From JAWWOL01 sp033851545 (GTDB taxonomy: Bacteria > Actinomycetota > Actinomycetes > JAWWOL01), in the NCBI GenBank assembly GCA_033851545.1, contig JAWWOO010000081.1, forward strand, positions 1 to 64,000: a DNA stretch of 64,000 nt. Reading direction: 5' to 3'. Under the pieces are notes generated by a model, which made no database searches, was not told the origin of the DNA, and worked only from the letters and a program-made list of their open reading frames with translations. Shown piece after piece: positions 26,904-35,216 of this stretch. Positions within the stretch are counted from its first letter, which is position 1, and every line of letters starts with the position of its first letter. Made by a program: the position numbers and the translations under genes.

Positions 26904-27509
26904 ATGGCTGGCGAAGACAAGCACGACAGAGGCGAGCAAGGCGTCCAGAGGGTCAAGCGGTGGCTGGAGCGTACGACTCGAGTTGATCAGACTTGGACTC
27001 GTGCGGACTCGCCACTCAGCGAATTGTTGCACTTCCAGTGGCCCTGCGGCGACCAACAGCCATTTAGCTACGATCTGGGCGGTAGGTTTCAAGGTGGCGA
27101 TTTGGAGGGTCAATCGTTCATTGCAGAGGTAAAGAATTACACCAAGGAAAACGACCTCGCCGCACACTATGTGTCGTTCCTGGCCAAATGCTACGTCGCC
27201 CTCGGTCATCGGCCGGAGAGGTGTGATCACTTTCTCTGGGTCGCCTGGTCGCCTTTTCAAGCGCAGCATTGGGATGAACACGTGTCAGAGGCCAAGGTTC
27301 TCAAGGCGGTTCTCAAGCACCGACGCCAGGTGTTTGGTGAGGAGGTCGAAGCTGGAGCTTTGGCAAAAGTAGACCATCGACGACTGATCGAGGTAGCGGA
27401 CCGCCTTTGGCTCATCACTTTGGCACAGAAGCAAGAGAGACTCGTCATCGCTGACGAGCATTATCGTGATGTAAGACTAGCGATCGCTGAACGCCGTGAG
27501 GCCTCGTGA
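26904..27509 (+). CDS. Putative PD-(D/E)XK-type nuclease, first gene of SIR2 operon
   Basis: 201 residues from ATG 26904 (an in-frame TTG at 26898 is less likely). After a basic N-terminal helix (GEQGVQRVKRWLERTTRVDQ) comes SYDLGGRFQGGDLEGQSFIAEVKNYTKEND. The spacing Asp...Phe-Ile-Ala-Glu-Val-Lys matches the D...(D/E)-x-K core of restriction-endonuclease-like folds, and the preceding Glu/Asp-containing helix fits. The next segments CDHFLWVAWSPFQAQHWDEH and RLIEVADRLWLITLAQKQE resemble the rest of a compact alpha/beta fold. A nuclease role is inference from the motif. The gene has lower GC than the core. Its TGA overlaps the GTG start of the next gene by four bases. Confidence 0.65.
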   Translation: MAGEDKHDRGEQGVQRVKRWLERTTRVDQTWTRADSPLSELLHFQWPCGDQQPFSYDLGGRFQGGDLEGQSFIAEVKNYTKENDLAAHYVSFLAKCYVALGHRPERCDHFLWVAWSPFQAQHWDEHVSEAKVLKAVLKHRRQVFGEEVEAGALAKVDHRRLIEVADRLWLITLAQKQERLVIADEHYRDVRLAIAERREAS

Positions 27510-28939
27510 CGATCGATGCTGACTTTGCGCAGGAGTTGACCGTCGCCGGGAGTCACGGCACGGCTCAGGACCGAATAAGTGCGGTCAAGCTAGCAGTCAC
27601 ACGACAGATTCGGGCGGGGGACCCCACCGCCAGAGTTGTGCATACAGAGTATTTCAATCACTCTTTCGCTCCAGATATGGTGCTCGACTGGCCGAATGAG
27701 AATATCCAACGGGGCGTATTCATTCGACCGAGCACGGATGCGGCATGGATCGCAGACGACTTACAGCTCTTGGCGGCGGACCATCCTCTGTTCTACGCTC
27801 TGCGTGGACTCGACAGTGGGGTCGAAACAGCAAGCCACAAACTGGTCGAAGATGGGCGCTTAACTAGAAGCGTCTTGAATGACCAGGCGATGGAGATCGA
27901 CGCGCTGGTGGCTGATCCCTGGAGTATCTCTGCTTTGAGTACCCGCAGACGCGCAGGTCCGACGTTCGCACTCCTGGGTCAGGCAATTATTCGGGGTGGC
28001 CGAGGAGTGCTCGACGAGGAGTCGGTCGTTCGAGCCGTCGACACGACTGAGAATGGCTTTGCTGGCGCGGCTGAAGTGGATGCAAAACGAACGGGTGCCG
28101 CAACGAACCTTCTTCAGAGGTTGCTGGACGTGCAGCAGGCGGGGAGGATGACGCGGCTCCTGCAGTCAGTTTGGGAAGGGCATGGAGGAGTAGCCTCCCA
28201 ATTTCCCGCTCGCGATCTCGTCGGCGGGCCACTGACCGACGACGATCTGATCTTTCTTCTTCGTGATCTGAGTAGGCCGGGAGCGGAATTCTGGGGCCGC
28301 GTCGCCAGGAACGTTTCCGCAGAACAATTGACGAGGTTACCTCTCGACGATCCCTCGGAGAATCTCCAGTTGCTGATGGAAGCATTAGTGAACCTCATTG
28401 AGGTCAAAGCATTGCGGATCAGCGATGAGCCGTTGCAGCTGGGCGAAGCGGAGAACACACCACGGTGGCTGCTAAGTCGAGGATGCATCGTGTTGCGGGG
28501 CGACGGCTGGAAGGCGTACGCTGCTCCAACGCGGCAGGAACAGCTACCGACGGCGGAGGAATGGCCAGGCCTCGGCGTTAAGGAAACACGGGACCGTGCA
28601 CAAAGGCTCGGCATACGAGTTACCGACGTCCAGTTGCTCGGCGCTCAGTCCTCAATAACTTGGGAAGCCGTGGGTAATGTCAATGTCATCAATGAGAAGG
28701 CGCTTAGCTCACTAGCAGAGGCGACGAGTGCCACGGTGGGGAAGGCAACCTTAGCCTTACGCGGCGGAGGTAGAGTTGTGTGCGACCTAACCACCCGTAC
28801 GGCGGCGGGACAGACGAGCGCGAAGTTTATCTTGGGCGAGCTCCTCCGCGAGACCCTGCCTCTCTTGAGGACGTTAGCCCCGGAGGAGTCTGACCTGGTC
28901 GGCCAAGTGCTTGCCACAGCCCAAGGCTCTCTCTTCTGA
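27506..28939 (+). CDS. Unrecognised 477-aa protein, middle gene of the SIR2 operon
   Basis: 477 residues, soluble, GTG start coupled by a GTGA overlap to the nuclease-like gene. I recognise no domain. Visible features: PTARVVHTEYFNHSFAPDMVLDW (35-60), which recalls the D-x-V-L-x-W strand of nuclease-like folds; a helical middle (LLQRLLDVQQAGRMTRLLQSVW; LTDDDLIFLLRDLSRPGAEFWGRVA) that could be a helical interaction region; SRGCIVLRGDGWKAYAAPT; and a C-terminal alpha/beta part ending LLRTLAPEESDLVGQVLAT. It could be a sensor or a partner of the SIR2 effector. Placement between a nuclease-like gene and a SIR2 gene is the main clue. Confidence 0.75.
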   Translation: MTIDADFAQELTVAGSHGTAQDRISAVKLAVTRQIRAGDPTARVVHTEYFNHSFAPDMVLDWPNENIQRGVFIRPSTDAAWIADDLQLLAADHPLFYALRGLDSGVETASHKLVEDGRLTRSVLNDQAMEIDALVADPWSISALSTRRRAGPTFALLGQAIIRGGRGVLDEESVVRAVDTTENGFAGAAEVDAKRTGAATNLLQRLLDVQQAGRMTRLLQSVWEGHGGVASQFPARDLVGGPLTDDDLIFLLRDLSRPGAEFWGRVARNVSAEQLTRLPLDDPSENLQLLMEALVNLIEVKALRISDEPLQLGEAENTPRWLLSRGCIVLRGDGWKAYAAPTRQEQLPTAEEWPGLGVKETRDRAQRLGIRVTDVQLLGAQSSITWEAVGNVNVINEKALSSLAEATSATVGKATLALRGGGRVVCDLTTRTAAGQTSAKFILGELLRETLPLLRTLAPEESDLVGQVLATAQGSLF

Positions 28940-29169
28940 CCGATCAACTGGAACACTGCCGGTAAGCGCCCTGCGGCGCAGTTTGCGTGAGTGGGACGAC
29001 CGACTGTCGCCTGGTCGGCCCAGTGCGCTGCCTCGTGCATGGGCCTCAACGCCCACACGCCTCCGTCGACCAGGAGGCTGCCTCCGTGGAACGCCGGCGA
29101 ATTACACCAAACGCTGGACGTGCAGGGTGTGCCGTGTCAACATCTGGCCAAGATCGGAGGTCTTTGGCG

Positions 29170-30546
29170 ATGACGCGACTTGACCGCTTGTTGGAGCACC
29201 GACACACGCTCACGCCCTTCGTTGGCGTTGGCGCTACCGTTGCCGCGGTCCCGAACGAGTCAGTCGCTAGTTGGCAAGGTCTGTTGGAGGCCGGCCTCAA
29301 CGCTTGTCAGCAGCTTCAGCCACAGCTTCCAGACGATTGGTCGGAGCAAACGCGCGCCCGACTTCGGTCGGGCGATGTCCTGACTTACCTGGCTGTGGCG
29401 GACGAGATTAGTCGACGCCTCGTGCACTGCGGGGAATGGGATTCTTGGATCGGTCAGACGGTCGGTCGACTGGTCGCCCCCTCCAGTCCTCTTCACGCAG
29501 CTATCTGCAAGCTTAACCGTGTGTTGCTTACCACGAACTACGACCTGCTTCTTGAGGCCGCGTCTCCGGCGCACGAGACATTGAGCTGGGATAATCCGAC
29601 CGATCTGGCCTTGCTCGTGGGCGGAGACGCCCGAGCAGTGGTTCATCTTCATGGGGTGGTCTCACGACCCAAGACGATTGTCCTGGGCAGCTGGCAATAC
29701 CAAGGTCTGCTGGACCGCGAATCCGCACAGTTCTGGCAGAAGGTGCTGGTGGGGTCGCGCCGCTTATTATTCATCGGTTGCGGAGCTGGTCTAACGGACC
29801 CAAACATCGGTCCTGCTTTGGAGTTTATGCGATCGCTGGGCTCGGCGGGGGTCCCCCCGCTGGAGCACTTTCTGCTTGTGCGCGGAGGGGATCTCGCCGC
29901 CGTGCTGAGCCGGCCCCCCGGCGCGGGAGTCGTACCGGTTGCGTATGGCGCGGAGTACTCCGACCTTGTGCCTTTCCTTGAGAGTCTGACGGCAGGCGGC
30001 ACACCAACGCCGAGCCAAGACCCTCGTGACTACGTTGTTCAGCCGCGATCCTCGCCGAAGCAGGCACTCCTCGATCTAGCCGGGCCAGCGGAGGACGCAG
30101 TTGTTGAGGCGTTGAATGAGGCTCGACGGGCCTTGCAGGCTCAGGGGCAGGTGGAGCGCCGCACCCAGTTGCCGCAAGGTTCAGCGACCTGGGGTTTGGC
30201 CGACCAACTCTCGGTCCATGAAAGGACGGCGTCTTCCGCCCTAGCCCCGTCCCAGCGGCTGTGGCATCAATCAACCATCCTGTCGGTAGCTATGCAGGCC
30301 GCTGACGCACCTGTTGGGCTTCTGGCGAATATGCGCAGCGGGTTATTGAGTGACCTCTTCCAGATGATCGAGGAGCTAGATGCGCTATGTGAGCAACTCG
30401 CTCTGAGGGTCAGCGAGACCGTCGCCCGCCTGGAGGCTTACTCGACTTTGACGGATGATTATCGACCCGCCTTGGATCTGCTTCGGCAAGCGTTGGAGTC
30501 AGTCGACGAGGTCCGCGCCACAAGTAGGGCGATGTTACCCAGTTGA
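29170..30546 (+). CDS. SIR2-like (SIR2_2) NAD-dependent effector
   Basis: 458 residues. ATG 29170 has GGAGG nine bases upstream; the frame is open further back but without such a signal. SIR2 core: TPFVGVGATVAAVP (15-28), VLLTTNYDLLLEA (118-130) with the catalytic-type Asn123 and Asp125, VVHLHGVVSRPKTIVLGSWQY with His161, and LLFIGCGAGLTDPNIGPAL (199-217). This is the SIR2_2 layout of defence proteins, which hydrolyse NAD+ when triggered. The C-terminal 200 residues are helical and probably sense or oligomerise (SDLFQMIEELDALCEQL). It follows the 477-aa gene by 230 bases on the same strand. Confidence 0.85.
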   Translation: MTRLDRLLEHRHTLTPFVGVGATVAAVPNESVASWQGLLEAGLNACQQLQPQLPDDWSEQTRARLRSGDVLTYLAVADEISRRLVHCGEWDSWIGQTVGRLVAPSSPLHAAICKLNRVLLTTNYDLLLEAASPAHETLSWDNPTDLALLVGGDARAVVHLHGVVSRPKTIVLGSWQYQGLLDRESAQFWQKVLVGSRRLLFIGCGAGLTDPNIGPALEFMRSLGSAGVPPLEHFLLVRGGDLAAVLSRPPGAGVVPVAYGAEYSDLVPFLESLTAGGTPTPSQDPRDYVVQPRSSPKQALLDLAGPAEDAVVEALNEARRALQAQGQVERRTQLPQGSATWGLADQLSVHERTASSALAPSQRLWHQSTILSVAMQAADAPVGLLANMRSGLLSDLFQMIEELDALCEQLALRVSETVARLEAYSTLTDDYRPALDLLRQALESVDEVRATSRAMLPS

Positions 30547-30589
30547 GCCTGGAGGTCGTTGAGGCCCTCAGCCATGCGACGGATAGCCA

Positions 30590-31260
30590 TTAACGGAAGC
30601 GCCACCGAGGCTGCAGTCCCTCGTGCAGCTCGGTCAGGGCAAGTGGTCTGGGCGCCGCGACCAGCATCCGCACGACGAAGGTGGCCAGACCGCTGCAGCG
30701 GTCGTCAGCACGGAGGACGGGGTTAGCGTCCCGTACGAGCCGGTCATCCTGGTCGATCAAGAAGTCGACGCGACGATGCGCTTCGCTTTCGGCAGTGTTG
30801 CCCGCGCCAACGTCGTGACCACCCGCTGGAGTTCGGCCGAGACGGGCCTGCCGGGAGGTCCAGCCACGTAGGTGCCGCCGCCAGGCTGGGCTTCGATCCG
30901 GATGGAGGTCTTTCTCCGCACCATCGGGCCAGAGTGGCCACACCGGCCGGACGCATCGGCGTGTGCGTAAGTCCACCTCGAGCAGGGCCACGGCCGCGTC
31001 TCAGGAGAGGCAGGGCGCGAGAGTCTCGAGGAGGGACAGCGCGTCGAGCAAGGACATCGGCGGGTGAGAGGCGGTGGTGAATCCGGTCCGGCGGGCTGGG
31101 CGCTCCCCGATCCCGGTGCGCACCTCAGCCATCGGCTCGGTAGCGTCCGAGCCCCGTCCTTGCTGTCGGCGCACAGCCAGCTGGGGCTCAGAATCAAAGG
31201 GCCGCAGCGCGAGCAGCATGCCGATCACGCCGTCGATGGGGCCTCGAGTAGGCCATCCGC
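30590..31260 (-). pseudogene. Decayed gene of unknown function, copy B main part
   Basis: Reads GPIDGVIGMLLALRPFDSEPQ, LAVRRQQG, MSLLDALSLLETLAPCLS, then a stop and frame changes, then DAAVALLEVDLRT and finally FVVRMLVAAPRPLALTELHEGLQ. The order and spacing match copy A at 19323-20218, but stops and shifts are more frequent. Its 5' end is separated from the rest of the gene (32050-32180) by about 790 bases of unrelated sequence. Confidence 0.5.
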
Positions 31261-31426
31261 ATCGTGGACAGGCTCGGTCGCTCCCTGACCTGGGGTTAGC
31301 AGACAGGCGTTGAAGAGCCTTCCAGGGAACTGGGGGGCTCTTCGCAGTGCGCGGTCACATCAGGGCGGTTTGACACCAGCGAGATGCTGTTGGCAGAGGG
31401 AAGGGCCCTCAGCGAAAGGAGTCGAC

Positions 31427-31543
31427 ATGGACACCGAGGAGCGAGAGCTCGAGCTGGTCATCCGCTGGAGCGGCGGGTACGTCACCCGGCACCGCGGCAC
31501 CAAGCAGCAGCTGGAGCGAGAGTTCTGCCTGACGCTGCCATGA
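31427..31543 (+). CDS. Possible 38-aa small protein
   Basis: ATG with a good GAAAGGA six bases upstream; reads MDTEERELELVIRWSGG then YVTRHRGTKQQLEREFCLTLP. The V-I-R-W-x-G-G-x-x-T-x-H pattern recalls a strand near the C-terminus of some large serine recombinases, so it may be a recombinase fragment. It lies within the 790-bp segment that splits decayed copy B. Confidence 0.4.
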   Translation: MDTEERELELVIRWSGGYVTRHRGTKQQLEREFCLTLP

Positions 31544-31674
31544 CCGATGGCTCCGTCGACTGAGACCAGCGACGGAAGCGTCGACAGGCTCCCTAGGCAA
31601 CGGGGCCCGTCGGCATCGCGGTGGCCCGGAATCTCACCCCGTGATTGCCCGGACTGCGGGGCGCCGGCCTGAGT

Positions 31675-31899
31675 ATGTTCGGCAACATGACGATGTCGAT
31701 TGCTCCCGTACAGGGCCTGCAGGTGAAGCTGACCAACCGCCAGAGCCCCGAACACCCGATGACCGCCTTCGTGGTGGCCGTCGGCTTCGAGGAGGGCATG
31801 AAGCACGCATCCGTGCTGGACGCCCACGGGAGTGTGCACACCCTGGGCTACTGGAGCAGCGAGGGCTGGGACGCCCTGGTCGACGCGATCGAGCCGTAG
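31675..31899 (+). CDS. Possible 74-aa hypothetical protein
   Basis: Reads MFGNMTMSIAPVQGLQVKL, then EHPMTAFVVAVGFEEGMKHASVLD, GSVHTLGYWSSEGWDALVDAIEP. The composition is protein-like, with a hydrophobic strand and a Trp-rich end. No family is recognised. ATG at 31675 or 31687. Together with the 38-aa ORF it makes up the content of the 790-bp insert in copy B. Confidence 0.45.
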   Translation: MFGNMTMSIAPVQGLQVKLTNRQSPEHPMTAFVVAVGFEEGMKHASVLDAHGSVHTLGYWSSEGWDALVDAIEP

Positions 31900-32049
31900 C
31901 CTAGCCGTGCGGCGGTGGCCCCGGCCGACCAGCAGATACGCTCACGGTGCCGGTGATGCATGCTGTCCCGTCGCATTCCGGCGGTGACCTTCCGATGTAG
32001 TCGGCTTGAGCCCACAGACCTCGCGCCGGTTCGGCGGACTGCGCCGGTG

Positions 32050-32180
32050 GTGGCCCGGTGGTGGGCGGCCGGCTCCGGCAGGGGCGCGTAGGGCAGCGGC
32101 GGTCGCAAACGCCCTCGGGGCCATTTGGTGTCCACTGCTGCATTCTCCGCCGAGCCAACCCCGACCCGAAGTCATGTCGC
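32050..32180 (-). pseudogene. Separated 5' part of decayed copy B
   Basis: The reverse strand reads AAVDTKWPRG and, after a one-base shift, FATAAALRAPAG, matching DTMWERGVATAAALRALP of copy A. The corresponding continuation is only found about 790 bases away at 31260, so something has been inserted between the two parts. Confidence 0.45.
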
Positions 32181-32228
32181 TCAGTTGTCGGGAGGCCTGC
32201 ATAACAGAGCTGGGGTCGGGCGGGCTCG

Positions 32229-33698
32229 TCAGAGACGATCGCTCGCAGCGTCCTCCAAGGCCGCGGCGACGGCCTGGAACTCCGCGAGAGCTGCTGTCAG
32301 GTCCTCGACGATCTCCCGTGCGATAACCTCCGGCGCGGGAAGGTTGTCCAGGTCCTCCAGCGATTCGTCACGCAGCCAGCTGATGTCGAGGTTGATCTTG
32401 TCCCGCGCGATCAGCTCGTCGTAGCCGAAGGACTTGAACCGCTCGCCCTCGACCCGAAAGCCTCGGTAGCCGTCGACGAACTCCTGCAGGTGCTCGCGCC
32501 GGAGCGGGTTCTGCTTGAGCGTGAAGTGCTGGTTGGTGCGCAGGTCGTAGACCCACAGCCGCTCGGTCCAGGACCGTTCGCTCGCCGGCTTCTTGTCGAA
32601 GAAAAGCACGTTGGCCTTCACGCCCTGCGCGTAGAAGATCCCCGTCGGCAGCCGCAGCAGCGTGTGCACGTTGAAGTCGGCCAGCAGCCGGCGCCGCAGC
32701 GTCTCGCCCACGCCGCCTTCGAAGAGCACGTTGTCCGGGACGACGACCGCCGCCCGTCCGTTGATGTCGAGGATCGTGGCGATGTGCTGCACGAAGTTCA
32801 GCTGCTTGTTCGCCGTCGTCACCACGAAGTCCGGTCGCTCGATCTCCCGGTCCTCTCGCGCCTCCCGGCCGTCGGCGCCGATCATGGTGATGGAGGACTT
32901 GCGGCCGAACGGCGGGTTGGACAGCACCACCGACCACCGTGTGCCGGGATCGGCGATCAGCGAGTCCTTCACGTCGATCAGGCTCGGTCCATCCGGCTTG
33001 CCGATGCCGTGCAGCAGCAGGTTCATCGCCGCCAACCGCGCCGTGCCGTCGACGAGCTCAATGCCATGCACGAACCCGTCCCGCAGATGCGCCCGCTGGT
33101 CCGGCGTCATGTCCTCCGCATCACGCGCGGCGTGCTCATGGGCCACCAGGAGGAAGCCACCCGTTCCGGCGGCGGGGTCGATGACCGTGTCCGCGGGCGA
33201 AGGATCGATGCAGTCCACGATTGCGTGGATCAACGCACGCGGCGTGAAGTACTGCCCCGCGCCGCTCTTAATGTCTTCGGCGCCCTTGCTTAGCAGTTCC
33301 TCGTACGCGTCACCCTTGATGTCGACTCCGGCCGCCGACCAGTTCTCCTTGTCGATCAGGTCCACGATCAACCGCTTGAGCTTGGCCGGGTCCTGGATGC
33401 GGTTCTGCGCCTTGCGGAAGATCACCCCCAGCGTGCCCGGCTGCCGTGCGAGGCGCCCAAGGATGTGCCGGTAGGTCACCTCCAGCTCATCACCGTCGTT
33501 GTCCAGCAGCCGCTGCCACGAACAATCCGCCGGCACGATCCGCTCAGGCCTCAGCGGCCGGGTCTCCCGCTCGTGCGCCATCTTCAAGAACAGCAGGTAT
33601 GTCAGCTGCTCGGTGTACTCGATCGTGGAGACGCCGTCGTCACGCAGCACATTGCAATACGACCACAACTTATCGACTAGTCGCCTCGAGTCAGACAC
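32229..33698 (-). CDS. hsdM: Type I restriction-modification system, DNA methyltransferase subunit
   Basis: 489 residues, usual HsdM length. The N-terminal HsdM_N helical domain (SRRLVDKLWSYCNVLRDDGV; YTEQLTYLLFLKMAHE) is followed by the Rossmann methyltransferase: motif I DPAAGTGGF at 174-182 binds AdoMet, and N-P-P-F at 261-264 is the adenine-N6 catalytic motif. GQYFTPRALI precedes motif I as usual. It methylates adenine at the sites chosen by HsdS, protecting host DNA, and joins HsdS and HsdR in the complex. GTG start. A 279-bp gap separates it from hsdS, which is unusual since these two usually abut. Confidence 0.96.
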   Translation of the reverse strand: MSDSRRLVDKLWSYCNVLRDDGVSTIEYTEQLTYLLFLKMAHERETRPLRPERIVPADCSWQRLLDNDGDELEVTYRHILGRLARQPGTLGVIFRKAQNRIQDPAKLKRLIVDLIDKENWSAAGVDIKGDAYEELLSKGAEDIKSGAGQYFTPRALIHAIVDCIDPSPADTVIDPAAGTGGFLLVAHEHAARDAEDMTPDQRAHLRDGFVHGIELVDGTARLAAMNLLLHGIGKPDGPSLIDVKDSLIADPGTRWSVVLSNPPFGRKSSITMIGADGREAREDREIERPDFVVTTANKQLNFVQHIATILDINGRAAVVVPDNVLFEGGVGETLRRRLLADFNVHTLLRLPTGIFYAQGVKANVLFFDKKPASERSWTERLWVYDLRTNQHFTLKQNPLRREHLQEFVDGYRGFRVEGERFKSFGYDELIARDKINLDISWLRDESLEDLDNLPAPEVIAREIVEDLTAALAEFQAVAAALEDAASDRL

Positions 33699-33977
33699 CT
33701 ACCAGCTCCTATCGTCGAACCACTTGGCGGGCTTTCGTTGGGCTCGAACGTCAAGCGCAGCCTCGCTGTTTGCGATGGGGGCCGCGGCATGGTCCGCAGC
33801 TCTCATCGATGATCGCGAACCATGACGCGTACGACTGTGGCTCTGTCTGTCGATCCGTTGAGCCAGTGGCGGGTTTGCGCTGAAGCGTCGACCGACCGCG
33901 CACCTCTCCATCCCCGCCTGCCGGCGAGTACAGCCGTTCGTCTCTGCGGCCATCTTCCGACAGTTCCGCGGTCATGG
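33699..33977. other. Gap between hsdS and hsdM
   Basis: Reverse frames fill this gap (for example 33699-33953, 84 codons) but have low-complexity Arg/Ala composition and no motif. I do not call a gene. It may hold a separate promoter for hsdM. Confidence 0.4.
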
Positions 33978-35216
33978 TCACAACTGCCCGGAGAACGCGG
34001 CGGCCAAGAGCGCCCGACGCAAACTTTCGACGCGGCGGACGGCGGCTTGGGCTTCTGAGATCAAGCGGTTGTACCCATCTTCGATGTCAGACACTTGGGA
34101 CACGACGTCAGCCTGAACCGCGACGGACGGGACTGGCACCAGCAACGAGCCGATGGCTGCCTGGTCGATCTTCGGCATCGATCCAGCGAGTCCCTTGGCC
34201 TGACTCCGCAACCGGCGATGCGCACGCTCAGTCCTCATCACCGCTGCGAGGAAGTCAGGCGACACACGCTTCACATTTGCTCGCAGTCGAATCAGTAGGT
34301 CTGGAAAGATCGCCCAGTCGTCTGGACCGCGGTATATGGCGGTTGTCCCGACCAGTTCCGGCGTGTTCGAACGCTGGACGAGAATATCGCCCTCGCGGAG
34401 CCAAAGATCCCGAACTCGCTCCTCATCGACGGTAACGATCTTCGTGAACGCATCCGTAAAGCTGTTCCGCGTCACCGAGGTGAGGGTCAGGGCGCGTATC
34501 CCGGCGCCCGTCGTCGAAGCGCGTGCCGAATGTCCATTCCGCATCTTCTCGGCTAGCACGTCGGCTACTGCTAGCAAGCCCTCAGCCCCTTCACTCCACA
34601 CGACGCGATCGGTCGCGGAACGTCGCCAGCCCTGAGCCCTTATGAGTGAAGAGCTCACATTTGCCGAAGCCGCGTCGAGGCGGGAGAGGTGGTCTTCGAG
34701 GATTTGGACTATGCGCCGCTGCTCCCCCAACGGAGGCAGCGGCACCGGGATGGCACGAATCGTCTTCAACCCAAGACGTGGTCTACCCACCCCGTACATC
34801 TTGTTTGATGCCCACCTGCGCACGGCTGGAGTCTGTAGCGCATACATCACCCACCGTGGATCAACCGACGCCTTGAGGCGCACACGGATGCAGTCGGCTT
34901 TGACGATCGCCGGCCCAAGTGCGGACGGGGCGAGGCATGCGCGGGGCGGATCGTGGCCTAGCGAGGCTACGAGAAGGTCGCCAGCCACAACCTCGTGCGC
35001 CCGCAGCGACTCGAAGTGCTGCCGGGAGATATGCGCGCGGGCATCAACGAACCGGCCGTCTCCGATGTTCTGCAGCCGTACGACCCGTGGACCCTGCTCC
35101 GTATAGTGCGCGCTTGTGAGGTGCGACCCGAAGGGGCCGTCAGTGATCGCCCTCGGTTCATCCGCTTGCAGTTCGTTCAGCGAGACTAGATCCCAGTCAC
35201 GCGGCAGGTTATTCAC
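33978..35216 (-). CDS. hsdS: Type I restriction-modification system, specificity subunit
   Basis: 412 residues with the two-repeat HsdS plan. The first target-recognition domain (about 1-150) begins LPRDWDLVSLNELQ and is followed by the conserved spacer IPVPLPPLGEQRRIVQILEDHLSRLDAA. The second domain (about 200-360; DIWLREGDILVQRSN-like part reads LWLREGDILVQRSNTPELVG) is followed by the second spacer VPSVAVQADVVSQVSDIEDGYN, ending LRRALLAAAFSGQL, a standard HsdS end. It sets the bipartite DNA target. GTG start overlaps the hsdR stop by four bases (GTGA), so translation is coupled to HsdR. Confidence 0.95.
   Translation of the reverse strand: MNNLPRDWDLVSLNELQADEPRAITDGPFGSHLTSAHYTEQGPRVVRLQNIGDGRFVDARAHISRQHFESLRAHEVVAGDLLVASLGHDPPRACLAPSALGPAIVKADCIRVRLKASVDPRWVMYALQTPAVRRWASNKMYGVGRPRLGLKTIRAIPVPLPPLGEQRRIVQILEDHLSRLDAASANVSSSLIRAQGWRRSATDRVVWSEGAEGLLAVADVLAEKMRNGHSARASTTGAGIRALTLTSVTRNSFTDAFTKIVTVDEERVRDLWLREGDILVQRSNTPELVGTTAIYRGPDDWAIFPDLLIRLRANVKRVSPDFLAAVMRTERAHRRLRSQAKGLAGSMPKIDQAAIGSLLVPVPSVAVQADVVSQVSDIEDGYNRLISEAQAAVRRVESLRRALLAAAFSGQL

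Noticed and set aside
33699..33953. 84-aa reverse ORF abutting hsdM as a possible fourth restriction-locus gene
   Set aside because: Arg/Ala/Ser-rich with no motif and no ribosome site; overlapping frames are equally open.
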